Assembly: GCA_037074705.1 (NCBI GenBank)
Contig: CM073596.1
Span: 51,550,001-51,614,000 of the forward strand
Length of the DNA: 64,000 bases
From: Zhengitettix transpicula
Taxonomy: Eukaryota; Arthropoda; Insecta; Orthoptera; Tetrigidae
Reading direction: 5' to 3'
The notes under the pieces are model-generated. The model was not told the DNA's origin. It saw only the letters and a list, made by a program, of their open reading frames with translations, and searched no databases. Numbering within the stretch: position 1 is the first letter of the stretch; every line of letters begins with the position of its first letter. This document shows positions 36,338 to 48,804 of this stretch, piece after piece. Both the position numbers and the translations under genes were made by a program.

Positions 36338-39299
36338 TTAGTATTGGACTTCTAAAATTGTTATTAGATACTGTTTAAAAAATAATCCCTTATAATTTTG
36401 GTAAACATTTTTTAAAAGAAGATTAAGTTCTGAAAAAAAAATTATTTTTGGTGCAAAGAATGCAATTGGGTTAGTTACCGGTCGCAAGTTACGTGGAATA
36501 ATAGTAAAAATTTACACAAGAATAAGATAATGAATAGAGAGAAAAAACATGAGAAACTATTGGGTTAAGTGTAAGAGAGTTCTGCGAACACTGGTGTACG
36601 CATAGTTGCTATATTCGGTCTAGTCTTAAGTGGAACGAACTGAAATATTGACGTAGGTCTTCCTTCTTTTGCTCATAAAATATTTCTAATAGTACTGGTA
36701 AGTATGACAGCACGATTAGCTAGATTACTTATTTTTGCCCGGGTGGACTGAGGAAAAATCCAGGGGCGGCAACCCGCGTGGAAGAGGAGCACGTCCGGAT
36801 AGCGGCGTCACCCAAAATGAAGGAAAAGTAAGAGATTGTATGTCTAAACTGTTTATAAGGACTCGTATCTTTTTGAAACTACGATTCTTGTTTTATACAT
36901 TGTAATACGCTAAACCTGTAAAAAAAACATCAAAACGACGATGAGTCGAAGACTGTTTCCGAAAGAAATGACTATGTATGGAAAGCCACTGCTTGACCAC
37001 AGTAACGTCGTCACAGTGAGATAGATCTTGCGCCGGCGCAGATGCGTGTGTCTGTGTGGTCCAGATCCCCAACCTGCCCGCGGGAGGCACAACGTTGCCG
37101 GGTGATTAATCTTCCATTGTTGCGAGCTGCTGACTTCACCCAGCGCTGGCCGGGGCTTTGGAAGGCCCCCCACCACACACACACGTTTCTTGAATCACGC
37201 GGCGAAATATGAAGTCATCTGGTGGGACAGAGAGGTTGGCCATTTGTCACGGGACAAACAGAAGAACTAAACAGCTTAATAATAAAAAAAGCACTTGTTC
37301 CTCGGTGCCGGGCTCTTGGCAGCAACTCTTTTAAATTGTGGCGTGCAACAAGTAATAAGGAAACTCGGAACATTTTCTGTTGCTAAAAGATCCCGAAAAT
37401 ATACAAGTAGCAGAGCCATAACAGTTCCGCGATCAATATTTAAGATAAAGACTATTTTAAACCACCAGAATTTAGTCTAGTAACAACACTAAGTGCAGCA
37501 TTATTTTTAGAGAAGAAAATCTCTCTTTAAGCCTTCATAAAAAATTACAAAGGACAATACGGAATTATTTCCCAGTCATAAATTGAAATATTTCATGGCA
37601 AGGACTTTGATAACGTTGGAAAATAATTAATTCCGAATTACAATCAACTGACATTGACGTTTTTGTGATTGAATTCTTAACTGCGGATTGTGAAACGACC
37701 ATTCGAAATCATGGAAGGCTGAAAAATGTGTATGGTGATGCAACAATGGATTTCGGTACTGACGATTTCGTCGTTGTAAGGAAGCTGAAGGGCAAAACCG
37801 TTGGTTGATGAGAAGCGAAGCGGCAGGCCGGTTACTGCAGTGACTCCACCGCAGCCGAATAAAAGCCCTTGTTATAAGATGGACAAAACAGTGGAAATTA
37901 TAATGATAAATGGACATATCATCATTAATGTTGTGGGTTTATGCTGTGTAAATTACATTTTATTGTCTTGACAAATAAAAGAGAAAAATAGGAAGAATTA
38001 CTTTTTAACTCACCCTAGTATTATAAATAAATCCGTCTTCGATTTTGATTCATTTATAGAGAAAGCAAAATATTCACACCTCTTTTTATAAACTTCAGAT
38101 TTCGCAGCGAGAACTTCTTTATATCTGGGGTATTGAAAGTGCGATTGAAATGTTGGTCAGCGGCGGAAGTTTGCAATGTGTATTCCAGGTAACACGTCGG
38201 CGACGGGATGTCGCGACAGGAACTCGGCAATGTGATTGAACTCGAAAACAAGAAATCGTCGTTGAATGCACCAGAAATTTGCGAGGGTTTTTTCCACACA
38301 CCGCCAAAAATTCTGTTTTGGATATGAAGGGCAAGAGAGGGGTAAGGTGTCGGAGGTCTGGGACTATGAGTAGATGAGAGAAGTCGAACTAGGTTACGGG
38401 TAGAGAGAAGAGTCTCTGGTACACTACAGCCTTGCGCATCAGAGAACTAGACGAACGTTGCCACATCGTCGATAATGAAGTACAACAAACCCTTAGTGCA
38501 GCTGCGTGGACAACCTTCGAACAACTTTGATTCGTCGGCGCAGGGAACAGCTTCAAGGTCAAATCGGCTCTCATTTGAAAAGACCCTCTTGGCGATTGTC
38601 AATAACGCTTCAGAAGGCCGTTACCATTTGAAAAAGGAATCTGAGGAACCACGCCGATAATCCACGTGAAATTCCAAAAATTGTAAGACCAAACAACTTT
38701 GTGATCCCCCAAAAAAATTACCATTATGTATTATGTACCAGAAAAGACCATGGTGTAATATGAGAGTTATGTTTCATATTGTAAATATAATATATATTAT
38801 TAAATAATATTAACCAATTAATTAAGCATCAAATTCCACTCTTAATACTGTTAAGATGTCTGGAATTTAGGGTTAGTTAATGTGAAATATCTATTAGTCA
38901 CTATACATAATAATTCAATTAATTGAAAATAATTTTAAAAAGTTTTAAAAATTTGCACTACTTTTATAGAAGTAGAAGTAAGAAATTATTTTAGGAAAAT
39001 ACGTAATAAAACCATTTAATATATATGGAAAAAGTAAACAGGTCGGAAAATACAACGAGAAACTATCATCTAATGTACCTGTAAAAACCTCTGGGCAACC
39101 AGTGATATTATTAATAATAGTTATTTAATCATCAAAACAATTTACCTCACACTCCAATTTTATTATTTAATTAATGTCACAAATACAAGTATCGTCATAA
39201 TCCTTTACTGTTGATCTGTGTGTCTCAACAAAACAATCGTAACATAAATTGTGTTTTACGTCCAATAACAGTTTGTTCATTCAAAACTAAGTCAGTTTA
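36338..39299. other. Unassigned DNA with GC-richer patches
   Basis: 36720-37200 and 37630-38660 are GC-richer and carry short open frames on both strands (for example 36910-37182 minus, 37627-37917 minus, 38054-38299 minus, 38475-38660 plus). None resembles a known protein. 38690-39300 is AT-rich. Confidence 0.4.
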
Positions 39300-39530
39300 A
39301 AATAAACGTTTCCGATCCCTTTCTGCAATTTCGTCAGATTTGTGACACGACAGAAAAGTTTTGTATAAAAATTAGTGAAACTTGCAATTATTAACGTTCA
39401 CTTGGCCTAACTGTAAAACTGAAAAAAAAAGCATTTAAAATTTTCCATTTCAAATAATTTTACTACACAATTTTTCGGCCAACTCGCAACCTGGAGACGG
39501 GACAATATGGGTGCCGAAACGTTGTTGTTT
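39300..39530. repeat. Facing pair of degenerate hammerhead-like motifs
   Basis: On the minus strand, 39336-39306 reads CTGACGAAATTGCAG..., then GGAAACG. On the plus strand, 39491-39521 reads CTGGAGACGGGACAA..., then GCCGAAACGTTG. The CTGA sides face each other across about 150 bp, as in the 36.1 and 20.9 kb elements. Neither hairpin pairs well, so these would be dead copies. The arms outside the cores are only loosely alike. Confidence 0.4.
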
Positions 39531-39739
39531 AAAACTTAAATTTTTTAAAAAAATAAACAGTCTGTTATTCGTCATAAGATACGTTTTATTCTAATTTGAA
39601 AGAAGATGTAAAATCAAAAAATATTGCTATTAATAAAATGTGACATAAGTCAACAATGGATAAAAATATAATTATACTATGTTTTGACCTTAATTTTAAT
39701 TAATTAATGTTAATATAAAAATATCAACACATTTCTTTA
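39531..39739. other. AT-rich spacer
   Basis: Nothing recognised. Confidence 0.35.
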
Positions 39740-39820
39740 AATTTATACCACTACAACGTTTATATACAACCGGATGTAGTCCTAAATTTAGGACGAAACG
39801 TTGTGTAACTATATTTTTAT
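39740..39820 (+). ncRNA. Hammerhead-like motif with two core changes
   Basis: 39771-39799 reads CGGATGT (core CTGATGA with two changes), a strong hairpin agtcctaaatttaggac, then GAAAC and GTTGTGTA. Upstream 'acaacgttt' (39753-39761) is the exact complement of the downstream 'aaacgttgt', so a long type III-like helix is also possible. Alternatively 'atata' upstream could pair with 'tatat' downstream as a type I helix I. The core changes suggest loss of activity. Confidence 0.5.
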
Positions 39821-40640
39821 TCATTTCTTCTGACGAACAGAAAGTATTAATTGAAAAACAAGCAAAGGAAATATCTACTACAGGTAAAAAAATACATGAA
39901 ATAATACAACTGTGAATGTTACTTTTCTAAATTACATCAAACCATTTTTTTAACCCCTTAAATATTGTATGTTTTATTCCATTATTTATTATTAAGTATC
40001 CTATATAATTTATAACAGACCACATTTTCAGTCCTGCAAGGCCTCACTTGAGAATATTTGTAAAAGAAAAATAATTCCCTACAGCAATATCAACTGTGAT
40101 GTGGCCAAGAAATCCAGAAAAATATTGCATTAATTAATATAAAATTTAGTTTTGAGTAAAATTCACAACTGTTCATCCCTAATTTTTTTGTACCCAACAG
40201 GAGTAGTAAAAATAATTATTACATATTGGAAACTTGTATATAGAAAAGATTATATTGAAAAAAGTTGTTTTTAGAAACATAGTGTTGACATTTAAATGAG
40301 AATAAAATTTGGTTTTCCGGAAAATTACCAAGGTTGATGTCTTATAAATCATTATTCTGCGTAGGAAAAAAATTCGTTTCGCTATTATACTGAAATAGGC
40401 GTATTCTGTTAAAGTAATTTAAATAATGTAATCTGCTTACCTCCACCTGGCCCCAATTCCGCTTTCTCCGCTCAGACTGGCCACGGCCACTTCAGACACC
40501 AGGAAAAGTTCCGTTGTCATTCACGTCCAAGTAGAAAAGAAAATTAACAGTTAAAAAAATTCTTCCTTGTTGGAAAGTCTCCTGTCCTGGACCTAACACT
40601 GGTAGACAGGGATGAATTCAAACAATTGATAATTAGACAT
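39821..40640. other. Unassigned AT-rich DNA
   Basis: No gene recognised. The sequence becomes GC-richer from 40440 toward the open frame that follows. Confidence 0.4.
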
Positions 40641-41105
40641 TTTCCCTCTGTATGGTGCACCACCTGAAAATAAATATATACAGTTATCTTAGTTATGTAT
40701 GTAAAGACGTCGGCTCTCACCTCGTTCAGGTGTGCAGCGACAATTTAATTGAGAGAGTCTTCCATCATCTTAGCTCCTCCCTCGGGAGATCGCATCTGGT
40801 GGGTGAGTTCTGCCTTTCTGGAACATACTCTCTGGGTAATGAAAGACTACTTTTACCCCTCCGTCGGAGCATCCGTCATATTTTCTGCATGTGGGGAAGT
40901 GGATTATTACGGTGTCAGGAATTATAATGGCGTACATTATTCCGAGGGGATGCACTTAGGTTATTGGGAAACATCAAGATCGCTTACACACCCCTTTATA
41001 AATTTTTGCCGGGGATGTGCGACGAGCGATATGAGCGATGCACCCCGTAACCTCCTCCCTTACGTTTATTTCTGTATACAAGAAGCCCTAAATATAGCGA
41101 GATAA
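40641..41105 (+). other. Open frame of ~118 codons without recognisable family
   Basis: A frame free of stops runs from 40749 (TTG right after a TAA) to 41105. It includes an internal ATG (VMKDYFYPSVGASV) and reads VDYYGVRNYNGVHYSEGMHL in the middle, ending CIQEALNIAR. It is the longest non-repeat, non-transposon frame in the window, and its amino-acid mix is not simply AT-driven. A second frame (40652-40927) overlaps it. No known domain, signal peptide or membrane segment is clear. It may be a lineage-specific exon, a transposon piece or chance. Confidence 0.25.
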
Positions 41106-41803
41106 GAAGATCAACCATAGCCGCACATTCAATGATGGAAATTTGCAACTCATCAGCAGCAATAAACAACCTCATTGGCTTTACGATGAAAACTGATTTG
41201 TTTAAAGTAATTTAAATGTTCTACAAATATAGAACTTAACAGATGTAAGTCGCTAATGACTAAAAGGTTAATGCGACGTTAAATTGTAAATAAATAAAAA
41301 AAGGTTAGAGCGCCCCTTTTCCGATGGAAGTGTCCGTATTTATCAACAGTCGCGACAAGAACGAGAGAATATTCGGAATATTTTTTATAACTTCCGAGTC
41401 TGGGAGACGAATATCAACACTTATTGGTATAACATCAATAGCGACGAATTTTAACAAAATTCAAATAGGTTCATTAAAGAGACACTGACTAGCGTGAACG
41501 AACAGAACCTGGAAGGAAGTGAATGCGGGTATGAAATGGCAAATTTGGGAATGTGAAGGAAAAACACCATACGTTAAGACAGAAGCAGGAAAAAATGAAC
41601 GGTCTTGGGAAAATATTTATTCATTAATGTATAATTCATAATATGAGAGCAGAAAGATTTTACTGAAGAAGTAGTGGAGTTTTTTGTATGGAACAAGAAA
41701 GTCCTTAGATTTATAAATACAGAGTCAAACAGTGAAACAGTAACACTAGAAGATAAATTAAACCGTGTGTTAAATTTATAATATTCCAATGAAAGTATGG
41801 CCA
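41106..41803. other. Unassigned AT-rich DNA
   Basis: Nothing recognised. A minus-strand open frame at 41574-41816 is AT-driven. Confidence 0.4.
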
Positions 41804-41959
41804 GAAAAACAGACAACTTATTAACAAACTCCCAAGGTTTCCTCCACCAATCGGTGGAACTGATTAATTAAATGAAAACTAACTGAATTTTATTTGATAA
41901 GGTCCACTGATTGGTGAAGGAAACCTTGTGAGTTTTATTACAAGTTATAGTCTGTTTTT
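41804..41959. repeat. Palindromic element with facing GGAAACC hairpin ends
   Basis: Arms at about 41804-41859 and 41900-41959 are reverse complements with small gaps, separated by about 40 bp. Each arm carries, toward the outside, a hairpin (right arm ccactgattggtg; left arm ccaccgattggtgg on the minus strand) followed by GGAAACCTT. The layout (facing hairpins followed by GAAAC) echoes the 36.1 kb element, but no CTGATGA box is present, so kinship is only a suggestion. Confidence 0.65.
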
Positions 41960-42049
41960 GTGACTTTAATTTCATTGTAATACAGTAACATTATAATTAT
42001 CAGAAAAGTTCCCCAACGAACGATGCGTTTAATAAAAGGGTTTAATTTT
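41960..42049. other. Short spacer
   Basis: Nothing recognised. Confidence 0.3.
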
Positions 42050-42880
42050 AAGATATTGAAAATTGTGTGGCTTTTAAGTGTCTCAAAAATGTGTGTATTT
42101 TACTTCAAGTTCTCAAAAAATGTGATTCATTTTTGGTTTTCTAAAAATTGTGTGTTTTTTATTTGAAGGTGTCTCAAAATTGTGTTTTTCATTTGAAGTC
42201 GTCTCAAAATTGTGTGTTTTTCATTTGAAGTCGTCTCAAAATTGTGTGTTTTTCATTTGAAGTCGTCTCAAAATTGTGTGTTTTTCATTTGAAGTCGTCT
42301 CAAAATTGTGTGTTTTTCATTTGAAGGCGTCTCAAAATTGTGTTTTTCATTTGAAGGTGACTCAAAATTGTGTGTTTAATTTTAAGTTCTCAAAATCGTG
42401 TGAGCTTTATTTAAAATTGTATCAAACTCAGGTGTATTATTTTAAGTTGTTTCCAAAGTTTGTGTTATATTTTAAGTAGTTTCAAAATTATATATTTCAA
42501 TTTAAGTAGTCTCAAAATTATGTTTTCCATTTTAAGATTCTTAAAATTGTATGTTTTATTTTAAATATTCTGGCAATTATATGATAATTTAATTTAAGTA
42601 GTCTCAAAACTAATTTGATCCATTTCAAGTTGTCTCAAAATTTTGTATTTCATTTTAAGTTATCTTTTGAAATTGTGTTTTTAATTTTAATTTGTTTCAA
42701 AATTTTATGTTATATTTTAATTAGTCTCAAAATTATTTGATATTTCATTGTAAGTAGTCTCTAAATTTTGTGATATTTGTTTTTTAATGTCTCAAAATAG
42801 TATAAGTATTTCTTTTTAAATATTCTCAAAATTGTGTGTATTTATTTTAGTGTTTGTATTTATTCTTGTACGTATTTTAA
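42050..42880. repeat. ~32-bp tandem repeat with a conserved core and decayed flanks
   Basis: Between about 42170 and 42375, units built from 'tgtgtgtttttcatttgaag' plus 'tcgtctcaaaat' repeat almost perfectly (about 6 units). On both sides, progressively diverged units keep the 'tctcaaaattgtg' and 'ttttaagt' words, to about 42060 on the left and 42880 or beyond on the right. Unit length drifts between 25 and 40 bp. Confidence 0.9.
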
Positions 42881-43965
42881 ACGTATTTAATATCATGTGT
42901 TATTTTAAGTGTTTTTTTAAATATATACGTCTGATTTATTTTAAGTGTTTCTAAATTTGTGTGCGTATTTTAAATGTTTTCAAAATTGAGGTTGTGTGTC
43001 TGATTTAGTTTGCTACAAAATGGAAGTTTGTTTTATTTTAAATGCATTTTTAAATTTGTGTGTTCAATTTTAAATGTAGTAAAATGTTCTGTAGTTATTA
43101 AGGTATTTTATTTAAAAAAATATTGGATGTGCTTTATTTAAGTATGTTTAAAATAAATATTGAGCGTTTTATTTAACATTCAATATTTTTTACGGGGTAC
43201 ATTACAGTCTACAGTGCGTATTAATTTTTAAATTGTATTTTTTACACTGTAAAAATGCTTCTATTTTTTTAGTGTGTTATGTATTTTATTTATAATTATT
43301 GCGGTACATAAAGGTATGAATTTCACGCAACCGAACGCATACTCAACTGCTATCATCATTAATAAATTTGAAATGAATTCAAAGCGAACGCTTCAGAATT
43401 GTGATTTTTTTTTGGGGGGGGGGGGCGTTGGTCTCGTTCAAGCGGCGACATAGATGTGAAATTGGCGTCCTTGGAATCGATTAAGCTGTCAAAGTGATTG
43501 ATCACACTTACAGCTAATGGAACCAGTGAAAATTTTTCCCCATTTCCTTCTATTAAGAAAACTTTATTTTCTACCCCGTCTTCAGTACCAACAGACGCGA
43601 GGAGAAAAAAGAACCCCCCCCCCCTCTCACCAGAGCTTTGAACAAAAATACCACGGACGTGCTGTCCACAAAACGGGAGACTCGTTCCTCATATTGGAAC
43701 CACCAAAGTTCTGCGAACATTATTTTCTAAAATTTTTGTTTTGATGGATTGGAAAAAATAACTTATTACGTAATATCTACACGTTTTCCTGCAAAGAATC
43801 GTCCGCGGCTGTTTGTAGAATAATACTTTCTCTAAAGTGGAACTTATCTCGTTTCGTGATGAATTATAAATGATTGAAGCGGAATAATCCGCGTTAATTA
43901 ATTATTATATTATTACTGAAATCAATCCAAATTTGCCAGAACCAATTTAATGAAATAAAAGCCGA
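42881..43965. other. Unassigned DNA with homopolymer runs
   Basis: Very diverged 'ttttaaatgt' words continue the repeat to about 43150. A T8-G12 run lies at about 43406-43425 and a C12 run near 43613-43624. The palindrome gcggaataatccgc lies at 43879-43892. A short open frame at 43517-43744 matches nothing I know. Confidence 0.45.
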
Positions 43966-44060
43966 ACAGTTAACACAACGTTTCGTCCTCAATCTAGGAC
44001 TTCATCAGGTGTCCAACGGATTTAAAATATTAAAAATCTAAACACCCAAATAAAAATTAT
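43966..44060 (-). ncRNA. Hammerhead ribozyme-like motif (best match in the window)
   Basis: On the minus strand: CTGATGA (44008-44002), the hairpin agtcctagattgaggac (44001-43985), GAAAC (43984-43980), then GTTGTGTT. Both invariant core boxes are perfect. Helix II pairs GUCCU with AGGAC, with loop AGAUUG. After GAAA, A-C and G-U can close a GUUGU loop as the two-base-pair helix III of minimal type I hammerheads, which puts the cleavage site after GUU. Helix I is possible but interrupted: ACA with UGU close to the core, and CCG with CGG further out. Known relatives of this layout are in Penelope-like elements, schistosome satellites and animal retrozymes. Whether it self-cleaves is unknown. 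Confidence 0.7.
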
Positions 44061-44423
44061 ATTTCAAAGAACTGTCGACTAAACCTTTTAGTATAAACAT
44101 CAACCAACTTATTGATATTCCATAAATAAATTTAATGTGTAGAATTTCCATGGAAATTCCCGTTGCAACTGTGAAGTTAAAGTTTAATTAACAAATAAAT
44201 TTTGAGGTCAGTTTAAATGTAAACCTTTTGACGTCAACATTCATCAACACTTACTTTTCAAACGTTAACAATATTGTTCTATTAAAGCTTTATAACAATA
44301 CCATAATACAAATAATTTACTTGAAACACATTTTACAGATAATTTATTTCTCTTACAATGCGCACTGCCATGGAAAAATCTACAGATTTTTTTATAGAAC
44401 ATCAATATTTGTTATATTGAAAC

Positions 44424-44426
<3 letters not shown>
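44061..44426. other. AT-rich spacer
   Basis: Nothing recognised. Confidence 0.35.
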
Positions 44427-44478
<52 letters not shown>

Positions 44479-44486
44479 TATATGTA
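44427..44486. repeat. (TA)n microsatellite
   Basis: About 23 TA dinucleotides followed by an interrupted TATA/CATA stretch. The Y/I-rich open frames across it are artefacts. Confidence 0.95.
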
Positions 44487-47400
44487 TACAGGATTATGAT
44501 TAAGACAATTAAATTGAACTCACCTCCAATTCAACTTAGGGGTGGAAAAAAAATAGTCCCCAACATCATCTTGAAGTTTTTGCGTTGTTTAAAAAGAATT
44601 ATGAATTTTTATTTTGGCTTGGCAAGGAAAAGTCTGAAAACTTTTGTCATTCCCTTCTGTAAAGAACAAACAAAATTCAGAATTAAAAAAACGTAAAATT
44701 AAAACTGAATTAAATTTTAAATTAGATAATGGGCTGACAATCAGAATATTTATTTAGTAAGATAATTTTTTATATATATTAAATAATTTGTATGAATTGT
44801 GTAAATTGGCCATAAGTCGGGATTAAAATTAACAAATTTAATTACATAACGGAGTAGGTTTAAATTTTTGTCCTTAAATATTTTAATCCAAATGTTTACC
44901 ACACCCTTTATTTGTTAAAAAATATGAATCCGTAGAAATGACCCTAAAATAAGGGATGAAAGTATAAATTTTTAGTTTATTGTAAATTTCAATGTTTTAT
45001 AAATTAATTCTGACACGGTCAAATAATATTGAAAATGAGTGACGCTTTATTATTAGAAAAAACAATTTAAAATTTGAATAAAAAATGCAAAATTTATAAC
45101 TGCTCAATGGTCGAAAAGGAAATAATAAAAATCGAAGGGGAGAAATGTCCCGTATTTTTAATTATGTTACATGTGCATTTTTTATTTACTAATTCTGACC
45201 GTCAGTTAAAAACATTAAAGTTAAATCTCACTAATAATATAAATAAATCGACGAATAATTTTCCAGATTTTTAATTAAGTCCTCTCGAATTAAATTTCAT
45301 AAAGTTTATACGAACCTGATGAAACTTTAAGCACGAGTACGTCATGTATATTTGCGGGTGGGGAGGAATGGGGGGGGGAGGGGAGTTACATTTTCAAGAG
45401 GTAATATTATCCGTGTCTTCACCCTCGCCCTATTGTCCTGATTCTGGAGAATATTGCTTTCATATCACAAGCAAGCTGCAAGAATAATTCCACTCTCAGC
45501 ATATCATTGTTCCACCGCCATATTTCACGAACACGCGCTGGGAATATATCACCTGAATTTCTTATTACCCGTCTTAATATCACACAACCAATTTAGAACC
45601 TCCGACTAGTATAACATCTGTATTTAAAACTCGCAACGATATTCCGTCAAGGAGGGCAGCTTCAACCACGTGCTCCGTCTAGTAGAAACGTTTACGTTTG
45701 ACCACGGCCCACAATCCTCAAGGGGTTAATACGACTTTTGAATACAAATTTGTTCGCATCCATCATTATTTACACATCGAGGGGTCACCCACGAGACTCA
45801 CTACTAAGGGGTTTTAATATTTTTTTTAAAAAAATTCACCAAATAATATTTCCTTCTTACCATTGACCCAATATATTTAGTGCAAATTTGGCAAAAGTCA
45901 GAAAGTATTTATAAAAATATTAATATTTACAATAAAATTAAAAATTTGAAAAATAATCGGACTTGTACTAATATAAATCTAATTAATGTATTTATACTGG
46001 CCAAACATCAGAGATTTATTAATTAAAATTTAAATATATTACAATCCACATTCAACAAATATTTTCTGAAATTTCTGAGGACTTAATTAGATTTCTGGTA
46101 ATATCTGCGAAATATCAGCAAGTCCTCGTATCAAGTTTTAAAATTACATTTCATAAAAGAAATACGGAACTTACACTAGTGAAATAAGACAAGGGAAATG
46201 ATAAAAAAATAATTACCTTGTTCCACGTGATGCTGTATAAACGTGAAAACCCGTAGAATGGCACGAGGACGTCTGCTGCGCCGATGTAGCGATAATAATC
46301 TGTAAAATAGGTTTATATATACTTTCTTCTGTAAGGGAACACCACAATCTTCTCTGAACATATTAAACAAGTTTCTAAAAATTAAGGAAGAATTATAACA
46401 TTTTACATAGTGATGTTAACATATTAATTATATTGCTTTGTTTCTGCAGTGTTTTACGGTTTAATATACCGTACCAATACATCTAAATGATTTACAAGTT
46501 TCTAAAATTTTTACATATATGAAAAACATGATAATATTTACCTGTATTTCATATGCCTTTTGTTCCTTTACATTTACGTTAATCAGGAGTTAGACGTAAA
46601 ACAGGGGTGAAATGTATGTTGTGTCAGATCACGCCACCAGCTGACCGTCAACTGACACTTGTTTACTTGAATTCAACAGTAGAAGATCGATTATATCGAT
46701 ACATCTCGATTATATCTATCATTCAATATTGATTAATAAAAAACGATCTATTTCATTAAATAGTTTAATCAAAATATTTTTAATTAATTAATATTGCAGG
46801 TATTTAAAAATAATATGCGTTATCTAAGATTAAAATAAAATAGATGACAATTATATATGAGGTCCCAAAGTTTGTTCGAAACGACTGTATAACGTTCTTT
46901 TGGCAGTTTTATGAGATTAAATTTTTATAAATTAAGATCATTCTGATTTTATTTGCTGATTCAATCTTTTAACAGGTGACATTTTATATTAAAATTTTTT
47001 TATCCCTAATGGACACTCATTCTTTGAAGGATCTACGATAAATATTTGGTCCTGAAGAGAGCAAAAAATATATCAGGTATGCCTTTAAAAAATGGAAAGT
47101 TCGGTTTTGTTGATCGTACTTACAAAATGGTTTCTACTGTTAGGTAAATAATACACTGGCATGAAACTTTAACTTCGATATACATCTCTGGATGACAATG
47201 AAACTCTTTGGGTCTACGTTGAAGCAGTTTTTAAACGTCACATATTTAATCCAAGTCTTCACGACAGACTTGGTTGGACGTTATGAGTTCCTTACACCAG
47301 TGACTCACAGAGGCGTACTTGGGAGGAAACTGGACGAAAGGGGCGTAAACAACTGGATTCTCATTGTTATCTGTGTTTAAAAATACGTGTGTACAATGAC

Positions 47401-48804
47401 ACCAACGCAGGTTAAGCAAATGAGATGCTTCCTTGACAGAATCAAACACACAGCGGAAAACCAGCAGAGGCGCCGCTTTCCCAAACAACCAAAATTACGT
47501 ATTTAACAATCCCGGGGAACCCAACCATATCTGTTTCAATTTGGGTGGTGTGGGTGGAGGTGTGTGAGGAAATTGCGTGTTTGATTGTAAACGGGAGTAA
47601 TTGAATCGACGACGATGATGGTTTGGGTCAATCAGCGCATGCAAGCCAGCTTCCCAAACCCCTCAAAAAATAAAAAATTATTTTATTGATTCTGGTAATG
47701 AATGCAGTTGATATCTCTCTGCATATCGTCGTTTTGCTGTCACTTCCATCCGCAAGGTCAGAAGCCGTTTTAATTACGGTCGTTTAAAATTTGCATTTAG
47801 ACGAGTATTTGTTTGTCCGTGCTGTGTGGAGAGTCAGTCATCAGCTTCGATCAGACGGATTTCTCTCTCGGTCTTTTCGAAACTAGTGATTGGTTTTGGT
47901 TTCACGATCTGCTCGTCCCCCCCCCCCCCCCGGAGGTTCGGTGAGATCAATTGGTGCGTAACAGTCCCTGGCCGTCAACATCCTATATTTCCAACCGGAT
48001 AACAACTATCTTCTTTCAAACATTTTCAAATTTTCTTTGGAAATATTGATTTCGAATTACAATTCAAGAAGTTTCTTAACATATACTAATTAGGGAAATA
48101 AATAATTAACTGATAAAATATAGACCCCATTATTATATCAAATAATATGGCCTGTTATATGGATGTTTATTTATATAATCAGTATAATTATATTATATTT
48201 TATTAACTGGAAAAAAAAACTTCGACCGGAATATTCCGCGCATTATGATAATTTAATTTTTTTACCCTCCATTTTTCATGTATGATTACGGTTACAGCTG
48301 AGCAAATCATCTGATCAAGAATACAATGTTAAGAATTAATTCCGGATTAATTGATATTAAATTACTCTTTTTCGATTCAGTGTTGAATGTCATGGTTCCA
48401 TGTACCATGTGGATTGGTTTATTTTATTTTTACGAAATTTACAGTTCCAAGGAAACAACTGTTATTATGATGGCTATGATATAGGTGCCGCCGTCATTAA
48501 ACAGTAGATTAATATAGCGAGCGTTAGGTAAAAAGGAAAAATTAATCTGCCTCGCTCAGTATCCGACGTCCAAATCAGCAATATTTTGTGGTCCATTAAT
48601 CCGTGTTAACGACCTTGTTTATTGGAAACCGAAGACAAAAATAAATCTTGATAGAGGAAAGAGTGGCAGTTTTAGTGATATTATCTCGGAAGGGTACGGT
48701 TAGTGAAAGGAGAACGATTTGGGATTTTCTATAGAATCAGATTTATCTGCTCAATGTAATTAATGATAGTAAGAAACAATGTTCTCCTTCTGAAACGTTT
48801 GATG
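44487..48804. other. Unassigned DNA, mostly AT-rich
   Basis: No gene recognised. A G-rich run lies near 45358-45385. GC-richer patches at 45400-45730 and 47200-47950 have no coding motif. A C run of about 15 bases lies at 47917-47931. Palindrome-like ccggaatattccgcg lies at 48226-48240, a relative of the 32.96 kb palindrome. Short open frames (46176-46370 minus, 47192-47380 plus, 47246-47488 minus) match nothing I know. Confidence 0.4.

Noticed and set aside
43840..43880. CATCACGAAACG on the minus strand close to the 44.0 kb motif
   Set aside because: No first core box or helix II could be formed.
44228..44696. Y/I-rich open frames across the (TA)n run
   Set aside because: Produced by the dinucleotide repeat; no protein features.
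45310..45350. CTGATGA followed by CACGAGTACG on the plus strand
   Set aside because: No GAAAC box and no helix II; a chance core box.
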